Assembly (NCBI GenBank): GCA_018067325.1
Contig: JAGPUU010000276.1
Location: 1-8,774, forward strand
Reading direction: 5' to 3'
From: Amphritea sp.
GTDB taxonomy: Bacteria; Pseudomonadota; Gammaproteobacteria; Pseudomonadales; Balneatricaceae
DNA length: 8,774 bases
Below the pieces are notes generated by a model. The model had not been told where the DNA came from and searched no databases. It saw nothing but the letters and a program-made list of their open reading frames with translations. Positions 1 through 6,324 of the stretch are shown here, in pieces; positions within the stretch are counted from its first letter, which is position 1, and each line of letters begins with the position of its first letter. The position numbers and the translations under genes are program-made.

Positions 1-350
1 ATAGAATCCAGGTTGGTACGCATGACATCCTGCCACTGCTGCGGTTGCATTCGTTTTAAGGGTGCATCACGGGTTATACCTGCGTTGTTAACCAGAATGT
101 CGATCGGCCCAAGGTCCTTTTCTACCGTGGCAATAAAGCTGCAACAGCTATCATAGTCGGCCACATCCAGTGGATAGATGGCTACTTCATAACCTTCAGC
201 CTGCATCGTTTGCTGCCAGGTTTGGGCATCGCTATCCGTGCCGGGAAAATAGCTTCCGACAACTTTACGGCCCTGATCGAGCATCGCTTTGCACATCGCT
301 TCGCCTAAACCGCCGCTGGCACCAGTCACTACTGCTATACGTTGAGTCAT
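1..350 (-). CDS. phaB: Acetoacetyl-CoA reductase (PhaB-type SDR), 3' part cut off by window edge
   Basis: Partial gene: the first 116 codons are present and the rest lies beyond base 1. Translating the minus strand from the ATG at 350 gives MTQRIAVVTGASGGLGEA, with the classical short-chain dehydrogenase nucleotide-binding motif TGASGGLG (residues 9-16) and the NNAG motif at about 88-91, followed by the ITRD stretch typical of PhaB and FabG. The MTQRIA start, ITRD and the later TNL resemble PhaB of PHB-producing bacteria. PhaB is a cytoplasmic NADPH enzyme that reduces acetoacetyl-CoA to (R)-3-hydroxybutyryl-CoA. The Ser/Tyr/Lys catalytic residues would lie in the missing part. A good Shine-Dalgarno AGGAG (357-361) sits 6 bases before the start. 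It lies 58 bases downstream of the malonyl-CoA decarboxylase gene on the same strand, so the two are probably co-transcribed. A general 3-oxoacyl reductase (FabG-like) is the alternative. Confidence 0.85.
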   Translation of the reverse strand, partial: MTQRIAVVTGASGGLGEAMCKAMLDQGRKVVGSYFPGTDSDAQTWQQTMQAEGYEVAIYPLDVADYDSCCSFIATVEKDLGPIDILVNNAGITRDAPLKRMQPQQWQDVMRTNLDS

Positions 351-408
351 GTTGTTCTCCTGTAGAATTTGTTTTTATCGGATTATTAAATGAGTAAAAG
401 TACGCTTG

Positions 409-1794
409 TTATAGCTTGAGAAGAGGTTTCAGGCTCTGAGCCAGTGAGACAGAGCCCTGCTGACTGTAGTCCTGACTTCGGGATTCAATCTGCGGCAGCT
501 GGTACAGGTAGTTGACCATGATGCCCGCGGATTGCTGTAACCCTTTAGCAGATGAATCGGCTAGCCAGTTCAGTTGAGCTATCTGGGCGCCGTTACTGAG
601 ATGAAAATGGGCTACCGGATCTTTACTGAGATGACCTCTGCCTTTGACCTGGCTAAGGTAGTGGCAAGCTAGACTAAGTAATGGCTCGCGAGCTTCTGCT
701 GGTGGCATATGACCAGAAATATCTGAGTCAGATTTAAGTTGCAGCCACTGCTTACCGCCGGATAACTGTTCGAGTTCAGACTCATTCTGCTGTTCCAGCC
801 AACGACAAAAACCGGGCATTGGTGACAAGGTTGAGAACTGTTTCAGATGAGGATATTCCTGCTGTAGCCTGGCGACTACTCGCTTGATGAGAAAGTTACC
901 AAAACTGATGCCCGCCAGACCTGGCTGCGCATTAGATATGGAATAGAAAATGGCGGTATCTGCTTGCTGTATATCCTGCAAGGGAGCCGCTTCATCTAAC
1001 AATGTCTGCACGTTATTGGCCAGCCCCTTCACCAGGGCGACTTCGACAAAAATGAGGGGCTCGTTGGGCATATTAGGATGAAAGAATGCAAAGCAACGGC
1101 GATCAGAATCGAGTCGGTTTTTCAGGTCGTCCCAGCTTTGGATCTCGTGTACCGCTTCATAGGCGATCAGCTTTTCCAGTCGTTCGGCACTGGATTGCCA
1201 GTTAATCTGTTCCAGTTGTAGCAAGCCGATATCAAACCAGCTGATTAGCAACCGTTTCAGGTCTGCTTCCAGTTCTGCCAGTTGTGGATAAGTTTTCTTT
1301 AGAGTGAGCAGTTCTGCACGCATATCTACCAGAAATTTAACCCCTTCTGGTAGGCCGTTAAACTGAGTTAACAGGCGAAGTCGAGGTGGGTCCAGAGATT
1401 CTCTTAATTGCTGGCCGGCTTTGGCGCGTTCTTCAGCAGGTGCATTCTTCCACAGCTGAAAGCAATCTTCGATCTGCTCATTATTAATCCCATAATGCTC
1501 TGCGAGTAACAGCAGAAAGCGGCTACGGCCTTGTTCATTCAGCCTAAGATAGCTGCGCCCCAGAATGACAGCCCGGTTTCTTGCAGTGACTTCATTGCAT
1601 TCTTGTAACAGGCAGCCGTCCATCCATTGAATCAATTGTTCTGAATCGCCCGGATTTAGCTCAGGACTTAGCTGAAGTTCATCGGCGATGGTGTTACTGG
1701 AAGGGGTTCGCCAGATGCGTCGCAGGTGGCCAATAGTGCGTCCCAGCAATGTAGGTGTAGCCTCAGATATGAGATTGGTGGTCTGGGTCATCAT
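409..1794 (-). CDS. Malonyl-CoA decarboxylase (MCD/MLYCD family)
   Basis: A 461-residue cytoplasmic enzyme expected to convert malonyl-CoA to acetyl-CoA and CO2. The N-terminal third is helical (MCD_N-like); from about residue 150 it follows the GNAT-fold catalytic domain of the family. Recognisable family blocks are CFAFFHPNMP (about 234-243), AIFYSISNAQPGLAGISFGN (281-300), TLSPMPGF (322-329) and VAHFHLSNG (394-402). By alignment from memory to human MLYCD, the catalytic Ser329 and His423 correspond to S324 and H398 here, and both are present. The length is close to the human enzyme without its targeting sequence. The gene starts with two ATG codons in tandem (1794 and 1791); a GGAG Shine-Dalgarno about 6 to 9 bases upstream suits either. 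It is divergent from the MaoC gene and precedes the PhaB-type reductase, suggesting it feeds acetyl-CoA to that pathway or clears malonyl-CoA. No malonyl-CoA synthetase (MatB) or malonate transporter is visible beside it. Confidence 0.93.
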   Translation of the reverse strand: MMTQTTNLISEATPTLLGRTIGHLRRIWRTPSSNTIADELQLSPELNPGDSEQLIQWMDGCLLQECNEVTARNRAVILGRSYLRLNEQGRSRFLLLLAEHYGINNEQIEDCFQLWKNAPAEERAKAGQQLRESLDPPRLRLLTQFNGLPEGVKFLVDMRAELLTLKKTYPQLAELEADLKRLLISWFDIGLLQLEQINWQSSAERLEKLIAYEAVHEIQSWDDLKNRLDSDRRCFAFFHPNMPNEPLIFVEVALVKGLANNVQTLLDEAAPLQDIQQADTAIFYSISNAQPGLAGISFGNFLIKRVVARLQQEYPHLKQFSTLSPMPGFCRWLEQQNESELEQLSGGKQWLQLKSDSDISGHMPPAEAREPLLSLACHYLSQVKGRGHLSKDPVAHFHLSNGAQIAQLNWLADSSAKGLQQSAGIMVNYLYQLPQIESRSQDYSQQGSVSLAQSLKPLLKL

Positions 1795-1804
1795 AATATT
1801 CTCC

Positions 1805-1826
1805 CGGCATTTTTGGGTTCATGCCG
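1805..1826 (-). promoter_or_regulatory. Inverted repeat next to the decarboxylase Shine-Dalgarno
   Basis: A perfect 6-base inverted repeat, CGGCAT (1805-1810) and ATGCCG (1821-1826), with a 10-base loop. On the minus strand it abuts the GGGAG ribosome-binding site of the malonyl-CoA decarboxylase gene. It could be an RNA hairpin in the leader that affects ribosome access, or a protein-binding site near the promoter. If the TATAAC at 1826-1831 is the true -10, the distal arm would not be fully transcribed and the RNA model fails. A stem this short can also arise by chance. Confidence 0.3.
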
Positions 1827-1861
1827 TTATATTTCGAGTCAAACTAGCAGGATTAATAAAA

Positions 1862-1900
1862 AAAACCAAGGGTTTTTACTTGGTTTTATAGGTAAAAACC
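1862..1900. repeat. Two overlapping, mutually exclusive inverted repeats in the divergent promoter region
   Basis: Repeat 1 pairs AAAACCAAG (1862-1870) with CTTGGTTTT (1879-1887), 9 perfect bases around an 8-base spacer. Repeat 2 pairs that spacer, GGTTTTTA (1871-1878), with TAAAAACC (1893-1900), 8 perfect bases around a 14-base spacer. The two cannot form together, because the spacer of one is an arm of the other. The element lies between divergent genes, where an operator is expected, at 76 bases before the MaoC start and 68 bases before the decarboxylase start. Candidate binders are a TetR/GntR/LysR-type repressor encoded elsewhere or the FixJ-like regulator of this locus. The hairpin shape followed by T-rich sequence also resembles a terminator, but no gene ends here. 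Confidence 0.55.
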
Positions 1901-1975
1901 ATTACTGTTAGGTTCAGCGTATATCTGAGAGCCCGGTTTTAAGGGCGGAAAATAACAACGATTGAGGAAACGAAG

Positions 1976-2407
1976 ATGGATGATTTACATGGCTTTTACA
2001 TTGAAGATCTGCAGGTAGGCCAGACGGCAAGTTATGCGAAAACCGTGACAGAAGCTGATGTCGTGCTGTTTGCCGGGGTGTCCGGGGATGATAATCCGGT
2101 GCATATCAACGCTGAATATGCTGAACAGACGATATTTGGTCAGCGGATTGTCCACGGTATGTTTAGCGCAGCGTTGATATCGGCTGTGCTAGGGACACGT
2201 ATGCCTGGACCGGGTGCTATCTATATTGATCAGCAGTTGAAATTTAAAGCGCCTGTACATATTGGTGATACCGTTACCGCGACAGCTAAGGTACTGGAAA
2301 TTAATCTAGAACGCCGTCGGGTAGTGCTGGAAACGGTATGTACCGTGAAAGGAAAGGTGGTTGCTGAAGGTGTTGCGACTAATATGGTTGACCGTCGTCC
2401 AGTCTGA
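1976..2407 (+). CDS. MaoC-like (R)-specific enoyl-CoA hydratase (PhaJ type)
   Basis: A 143-residue single hot-dog domain protein, close to the size of Aeromonas PhaJ. The hydratase-2 motif is intact: FAGVSGDDNPVH (residues 32-43) carries the catalytic pair D38 and H43, equivalent to Asp31 and His36 of PhaJ. Further family blocks are RIVHGM (57-62) and FKAPVHIGDTV (90-100). Enzymes of this family act as cytoplasmic dimers that hydrate trans-2-enoyl-CoA to (R)-3-hydroxyacyl-CoA, linking beta-oxidation to polyhydroxyalkanoate synthesis or running in reverse in other acyl-CoA pathways. The start at 1976 has GAGGAAA (1964-1970) upstream. It is the first gene of a plus-strand run, and the isochorismatase-fold gene begins 14 bases after its stop. 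Chain-length preference cannot be read from the sequence by eye; a hydratase for another enoyl-CoA is possible. Confidence 0.9.
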   Translation: MDDLHGFYIEDLQVGQTASYAKTVTEADVVLFAGVSGDDNPVHINAEYAEQTIFGQRIVHGMFSAALISAVLGTRMPGPGAIYIDQQLKFKAPVHIGDTVTATAKVLEINLERRRVVLETVCTVKGKVVAEGVATNMVDRRPV

Positions 2408-2421
2408 ACAGGAGAGATAAT

Positions 2422-2967
2422 ATGCTGATTAATAAGGAAAAGAGTGCGCTGCTGGTAATTGATGTGCAGGCAAAACTGTTGCCAGGTGTGCATAAGAGCG
2501 AAGAACTGGTAAAAAATTGTCGCTGGCTGATGGAGTTGGCGCAACTGGTGGGGGTTCCTGTATTAGGCTCTGAACAGTATCCACAAGGTGTGGGACCCAC
2601 GACTGAAGAATTGAAGGAGTTGTTACCTGCTGAAGATTTTATCGGTAAGACATTTTTCTCCTGCGCTGATTCTCCAGAATGTAGCGCCCGTATCGAAGCT
2701 ATGGGCCGTGAAGAGATTGTGATCTGTGGAATGGAAGCCCATGCCTGTGTGATGCAGAGCGCGTTGCGATTACTGGAGCAAGGTAAAAAGGTTTATGTAG
2801 TTGTAGATGCTATCTCGGCTCGTAATCCAGTGGATACCGAGTATGCGATTGCCCGAATGCGCGATGAAGGGGTGAAAATCATTACCCGGGAGATGGTTGG
2901 TTTTGAGTGGATGATGCGCTCTGATGTGCCGGAATTCAGGGACTTCAGCATGAAGTTCTTACGTTAA
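2422..2967 (+). CDS. Isochorismatase-fold cysteine hydrolase, ISOC1/ISOC2-like
   Basis: A 181-residue alpha/beta hydrolase of the isochorismatase/nicotinamidase superfamily. The catalytic triad is visible: D14 in LLVIDVQ, K76 in IGKTFF, and nucleophile C109 in CGMEAHAC, with the likely cis-peptide at G103-M104. The block SEQYPQGVGPT (50-60) is characteristic of the ISOC1/ISOC2 branch rather than of nicotinamidase or EntB, and the metal-binding His residues of nicotinamidases are not evident. The substrate of this branch is unknown; superfamily members split amides, imides or vinyl ethers. AGGAG (2410-2414) sits 7 bases before the start. It lies 14 bases after the MaoC gene and 30 bases before the acyl-CoA synthetase gene, so it is almost certainly co-translated with them. 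It may release a carboxylic acid for the synthetase from an amide, or hydrolyse a damaged metabolite; both are inferences. Confidence 0.85.
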   Translation: MLINKEKSALLVIDVQAKLLPGVHKSEELVKNCRWLMELAQLVGVPVLGSEQYPQGVGPTTEELKELLPAEDFIGKTFFSCADSPECSARIEAMGREEIVICGMEAHACVMQSALRLLEQGKKVYVVVDAISARNPVDTEYAIARMRDEGVKIITREMVGFEWMMRSDVPEFRDFSMKFLR

Positions 2968-2997
2968 TTTGCATCACCTTATTAAGTAGGAGCGAGT

Positions 2998-4638
2998 ATG
3001 GAAAACAAGAATAACAATCCGTACGAGATGGGTCTGGAGCAGAACAGTGCGAACTTTTCTGCTTTGAGTCCGATCGGGTTCATTGAACGTACCGCTAGTG
3101 TCTACCCTGATCGTGCGGCGGTTGTTTATGGTGATCTGACTCGTAGTTGGGCAGAAACGTATCAGCGTTGTTTGCGACTGGCGTCGGCGTTGAGCCAGCG
3201 TGGTGTCGGCGTGGGAGATACTGTTGCGGCGGTGCTTCCCAATATTCCTGAAATGATAGAGCTGCATTTTGCTGTGCCTATGTTGGGGGCGGTGCTGAAT
3301 GCCCAGAACACCCGTCTTGATGCTGAAACGATGAGTTTTATGCTGGACCACGGTGAGGCACGGGTACTTATTACCGATCGTGAATTTTCGGCTACCGTCG
3401 GTAAAGCGTTGAAAACATCGCAACAAAACCCGCTGGTAATCGATGTTGATGATCCTCAGTTTGAGGGTGGTGAGCTGCTCGGTGAACTGACCTATGAACA
3501 GCTGCTGGCTGAAGGTGACAGCGATTTCGTCTGGCAACCTCCAGAAGATGAATGGCAGGCTATCGCGTTGAATTACACCTCAGGGACCACCGGTAACCCC
3601 AAAGGGGTGGTATATCATCACCGGGGTGCCTATCTGAATGCCATGAGTAATATTCTGGGACAGAATCTACCTCCGCATGCGGTATATCTCTGGACCCTGC
3701 CGATGTTTCACTGCAATGGTTGGTGTTATCCCTGGGCGGTGACAGCTGTTGCCGGTACCCATGTATGTCTGCGCCACCTGCTACCAGCGAAAGTATTTCA
3801 GGCGATAGATTCTTATGGTGTGACCCACTTCTGCGGTGCGCCGGTAGTACTGAACATGCTGCTAAATGCGCCAGAAGAGGAGAAACTGGAGATTAATCAT
3901 CCGGTCACAGTAACCACTGGGGGTGCTCCTCCTCCTGCGTCAATTATTGAAGGGATTGAACGACTGGGCATTCAGGTTGTGCATGCTTATGGTCTGACTG
4001 AGACCTATGGTCCTAGCGTGTTCTGTTCATTCCAGGAAGAGTGGGCGCAACTGCCGTTGCCAGAAAAGGCTGCCAAGATGGCACGTCAGGGAGTGCGGGC
4101 ACCAGGGATGGAGCGATTGATGGTAGCTGACCCCATAACACTTAAGCCGGTTGCTATGAATGGTCTGGCGATGGGAGAGGTCTTTATGCGGGGTAATACC
4201 CTGATGAAAGGCTACTTAAAGAACCCATCAGCGTCGGCAGATGCCTTTGAAGGTGGCTGGTTCCATACCGGTGATCTGGCGGTGTGGCATACGGACGGTT
4301 ACATCGAAGTTAAAGATCGTTCTAAAGATGTCATTATCTCCGGTGGAGAGAATATCTCAACGATAGAGGTAGAGGACATGCTGTTCCGGCATCCGGCCAT
4401 TATGGAAGCTGCAGTGGTCGCCCAGCCTGATGATCACTGGGGAGAGGTCCCTTGTGCCATCGTTACCCTGAAACCGGAAGGAGAGGTAAGCGCAGCAGAC
4501 ATTATCAGTTTCTGTCGCGATAATATGGCGCATTTCAAATGTCCGAAACGGGTGGTTTTTGCCGATCTGCCAAAAACCTCTACCGGTAAGGTTCAGAAAT
4601 ATTCGTTGCGCAATATGTTGCAACAGCTGGATGATTGA
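2998..4638 (+). CDS. AMP-forming acyl-CoA synthetase (DmdB / medium-chain fatty acyl-CoA ligase type)
   Basis: A 546-residue member of the ANL superfamily that activates a carboxylic acid through an acyl-adenylate and transfers it to CoA. All core motifs are present in order: P-loop TSGTTGNPKG (194-203), PMFHCNGWCYPW (235-246), YGLTET (331-336), HTGD (423-426), hinge D440 in DRSKDVIISGGENIS, and the C-terminal catalytic lysine K531 in PKTSTGK. The PMFHCNGW block and the overall length match the group containing methylmercaptopropionate-CoA ligase DmdB, AlkK-like medium-chain ligases and plant BZO1, rather than FadD, Acs or MatB. Exact substrate is not readable; short to medium linear or aromatic acids are plausible. 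PKTSTGK fits the PX4GK signature of synthetases inactivated by Pat-type lysine acetylation. AGGAG (2988-2992) is 5 bases before the start. It is the third gene of the run with the hydratase and the isochorismatase-fold protein. Confidence 0.9.
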   Translation: MENKNNNPYEMGLEQNSANFSALSPIGFIERTASVYPDRAAVVYGDLTRSWAETYQRCLRLASALSQRGVGVGDTVAAVLPNIPEMIELHFAVPMLGAVLNAQNTRLDAETMSFMLDHGEARVLITDREFSATVGKALKTSQQNPLVIDVDDPQFEGGELLGELTYEQLLAEGDSDFVWQPPEDEWQAIALNYTSGTTGNPKGVVYHHRGAYLNAMSNILGQNLPPHAVYLWTLPMFHCNGWCYPWAVTAVAGTHVCLRHLLPAKVFQAIDSYGVTHFCGAPVVLNMLLNAPEEEKLEINHPVTVTTGGAPPPASIIEGIERLGIQVVHAYGLTETYGPSVFCSFQEEWAQLPLPEKAAKMARQGVRAPGMERLMVADPITLKPVAMNGLAMGEVFMRGNTLMKGYLKNPSASADAFEGGWFHTGDLAVWHTDGYIEVKDRSKDVIISGGENISTIEVEDMLFRHPAIMEAAVVAQPDDHWGEVPCAIVTLKPEGEVSAADIISFCRDNMAHFKCPKRVVFADLPKTSTGKVQKYSLRNMLQQLDD

Positions 4639-4713
4639 GTCCGGCTTATTACTGGAAGTTTTGCCGTTAACTGAACTGTCCGGGCAGGCTTGGTATGATT
4701 GGGAGGAACGATA
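4639..4713 (+). other. Short spacer between synthetase and sensor kinase genes, no terminator seen
   Basis: This 75-base gap contains no GC-rich hairpin followed by a T-tract. GTCCGG occurs at its start and again near 4678, and a GTTAAC palindrome lies near 4665-4670; neither is convincing as a signal. Read-through from the acyl-CoA synthetase gene into the kinase gene is therefore plausible, although a weak internal promoter cannot be excluded. Confidence 0.4.
4701..4706 (+). promoter_or_regulatory. Shine-Dalgarno that fixes the kinase start
   Basis: GGGAGG lies 7 bases before the ATG at 4714. A longer reading frame opens with a TTG at 4699, but that codon overlaps this site, so the ATG at 4714 (or the in-frame ATG at 4720) is the real start. 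Confidence 0.8.
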
Positions 4714-6282
4714 ATGCTAATGAGTCAGCCACCGGAGAGCGCCCGGGTGAAAAAGCCAGATAGCAATAAACAATCTTCCTCTTCTGAAGGCTTGATACAG
4801 TCCACCGATGTTGAGCGTAATCGGCTGTTGGCTGAGATGGCGGAACAGTCTACCGATATGATCTCCCGGCATACGCCGGGCGACTGGCGTTTTATCTATG
4901 CTTCTCCTGCGGTAACACACTTGTTGGGCTACAGTGTTGAAGAAATTGTCGGTATGTCTGCCTATGAGTTGTATCATCCCGATGATGTCGAAGATTTTAA
5001 GCGGCGTTCGCCCAGTGTCAGCTATGAAAGGGGGCTGTACACCCATAATTATCGATTTCGCTGTAAAGATGGCCACTATACCTGGTTAGAAAGCACCAGC
5101 CGCTCAATTCGAGATGCCGCTACCGATGAACTGAAAGAGATTTTAGTCGTTTCCCGGGATGTTAGTCAGCGTATCAATGCTGAACAGGCTAACCGTCGCC
5201 TGGCCAGGGTGCTTGAGCACAGTAGTGATCTGGTGGCTTTCGTTACTCCGGATCACCGGGTCAGTCAGTTAAATGAAGCGGCCAGAGATGCTTTAGGACT
5301 CGAAGTTAGCGGCCATGATCCTCTACAATTAAAAATGCTGTTTACTCCTGAAAGTTACTCGCTGTTACAGCAACAGGCCTTTCCTGAAGCCCATGATCAG
5401 GGAAGCTGGCGAGGAGAGGCGGACATGTACAGCAGGATTCATCAGCAGGCTATTCCTGTGATGTTAGAAGTGCTGGCGCATCGGACGTTGGATAATCGGT
5501 TGGAATACTTTTCTACCGTAGCGAGGGATATGACGGCGATTAAGCAGGCTGAAGCGAAACAGCAGCAATATCAGCAGGAGATCGATCATGCTGCGCGGCT
5601 GATTACGATGGGAGAGATGGCGACGGGGCTGGCCCATGAGATTAACCAGCCTTTGACCGCCGTGGTGAATTACGTGCGGGGAATTCAACGGCGTATGCAA
5701 ACGGATCGTGAATCTGCCCTTGATGATATCGAACAGCCATTGGAGCGGATAGGGAATACGGCATTGCGGGCCGGTGAAATTGTTCGCCGGATGATGGATT
5801 TTACCCGTAAAAGCGACCCGAAATGGGAGCTGCTAGAGCTGAACTCTTTAGTTAACGATCTGATCGGTTTCTGTGGCAGTGCGGCTAAACGGCATAATGT
5901 GGTGCTGGAAAATGGCTTGCCTGAAAATATATCAGCGGTATACGCCGACCGGATTCAACTCGAACAAATACTACTGAATCTGCTACTCAATGGTATAGAA
6001 GCCTGTCACCGTGCAGAGCATCGGACGCCACTTAAGGTGTGGCTTGAGGCCTCTACGGATAAAACAGATCAGGTTATAATCTCGGTGCTGGATCAGGGGC
6101 CGGGCTTGCCGGTGGCTGATCCGGAGCAATTGTTTGAGCAGTTTTTTACCACTAAGGCTGACGGGCTTGGTATGGGGCTGGCGATAAGTCGTACTCTGAT
6201 TGAACGGCATGGGGGACAACTGCAGGCGGAAAACCGTGCTGATGGTGGCGCGAAGTTTAGCTTTATTCTGTCCTCAACATAG
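4714..6282 (+). CDS. Soluble PAS-PAS sensor histidine kinase
   Basis: From the ATG at 4714 the protein is 522 residues (numbering here uses this start). A polar, Ser-rich N-terminal tail is followed by a PAS domain with a clear PAC motif (about 40-155; YRFRCKDGHYTWLES near 113-127), a second, more divergent PAS domain (about 160-275), and a short Gln-rich linker. The HisKA H-box is MATGLAHEINQPLT with phospho-acceptor H308. The ATPase domain shows the N-box NLLLNGIEA (422-430), G1 DQGPGLP (460-466), FFTTK (477-481) and GLGMGL (484-489). No transmembrane segment is visible, so it senses an internal signal. The HEINQPL H-box places it with FixL/TodS/DctB-type kinases. A FixL-style haem ligand is not evident to me, so the ligand is unknown. 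The partner FixJ-like regulator follows after 42 bases. Position after the acyl-CoA synthetase suggests it senses a related metabolite; this is inference. Confidence 0.92.
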   Translation: MLMSQPPESARVKKPDSNKQSSSSEGLIQSTDVERNRLLAEMAEQSTDMISRHTPGDWRFIYASPAVTHLLGYSVEEIVGMSAYELYHPDDVEDFKRRSPSVSYERGLYTHNYRFRCKDGHYTWLESTSRSIRDAATDELKEILVVSRDVSQRINAEQANRRLARVLEHSSDLVAFVTPDHRVSQLNEAARDALGLEVSGHDPLQLKMLFTPESYSLLQQQAFPEAHDQGSWRGEADMYSRIHQQAIPVMLEVLAHRTLDNRLEYFSTVARDMTAIKQAEAKQQQYQQEIDHAARLITMGEMATGLAHEINQPLTAVVNYVRGIQRRMQTDRESALDDIEQPLERIGNTALRAGEIVRRMMDFTRKSDPKWELLELNSLVNDLIGFCGSAAKRHNVVLENGLPENISAVYADRIQLEQILLNLLLNGIEACHRAEHRTPLKVWLEASTDKTDQVIISVLDQGPGLPVADPEQLFEQFFTTKADGLGMGLAISRTLIERHGGQLQAENRADGGAKFSFILSST

Positions 6283-6287
6283 TAGAA

Positions 6288-6298
6288 TTGGTAACCAA
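6288..6298. repeat. Small palindrome between kinase and regulator genes
   Basis: TTGGT (6288-6292) and ACCAA (6294-6298) flank a single A. The half-site resembles the ACCAAG/CTTGGT arms at 1866-1884 but in the opposite arrangement. A palindrome this short is expected by chance fairly often, so any operator role is speculative. Confidence 0.2.
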
Positions 6299-6324
6299 CG
6301 TTATTAGCAGATGATAAGAGTGAA

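Larger units (their letters stand above)
1795..1975. promoter_or_regulatory. Divergent intergenic control region
   Basis: This 181-base region separates the start codons of the malonyl-CoA decarboxylase (minus) and MaoC hydratase (plus) genes, so it must hold promoters for both directions unless transcription enters from elsewhere. It is AT-rich in the middle and contains several inverted repeats, annotated separately. On the minus strand the best -10 candidate is TATAAC (plus coordinates 1826-1831), and TTGACT (1837-1842) resembles a -35, but the two are only 5 bases apart and cannot be one sigma-70 promoter. On the plus strand I find only weak matches (TTGGTT 1880-1885 with TACTGT 1903-1908; TATATC 1920-1925). 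Promoter placement is therefore uncertain; the regulatory role is inferred from position. Confidence 0.6.

Noticed and set aside
1763..1822. 19-codon upstream reading frame before the decarboxylase start
   Set aside because: An ATG at 1822 on the minus strand opens a short out-of-frame peptide that ends inside the gene, but it has no ribosome-binding site and its peptide is not recognisable.
1862..1900. Rho-independent terminator
   Set aside because: The hairpin plus T-rich run looks like one, but both flanking genes point away from this site, so no transcript needs to end here; an operator or leader element fits better.
2974..3537. 187-residue minus-strand open frame
   Set aside because: It lies wholly inside the acyl-CoA synthetase gene, has no recognisable domain and is rich in residues expected from antisense reading; it is a shadow frame.
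2998..4638. Malonyl-CoA synthetase MatB to pair with the decarboxylase
   Set aside because: The PMFHCNGWCYPW block and 546-residue length fit the DmdB/BZO1/medium-chain ligase group rather than MatB.
4691..4699. Extended -10 promoter TGGTATGAT before the kinase gene
   Set aside because: The hexamer is good, but transcription would begin inside or next to the Shine-Dalgarno at 4701-4706, and the -35 at the right distance (CTGAAC) is poor.
4714..5180. FixL-like haem oxygen sensor PAS domain
   Set aside because: The kinase and regulator are FixL/FixJ-like in layout, but I cannot identify the proximal haem histidine and partner arginine pattern in either PAS domain by eye, so oxygen sensing is not claimed.
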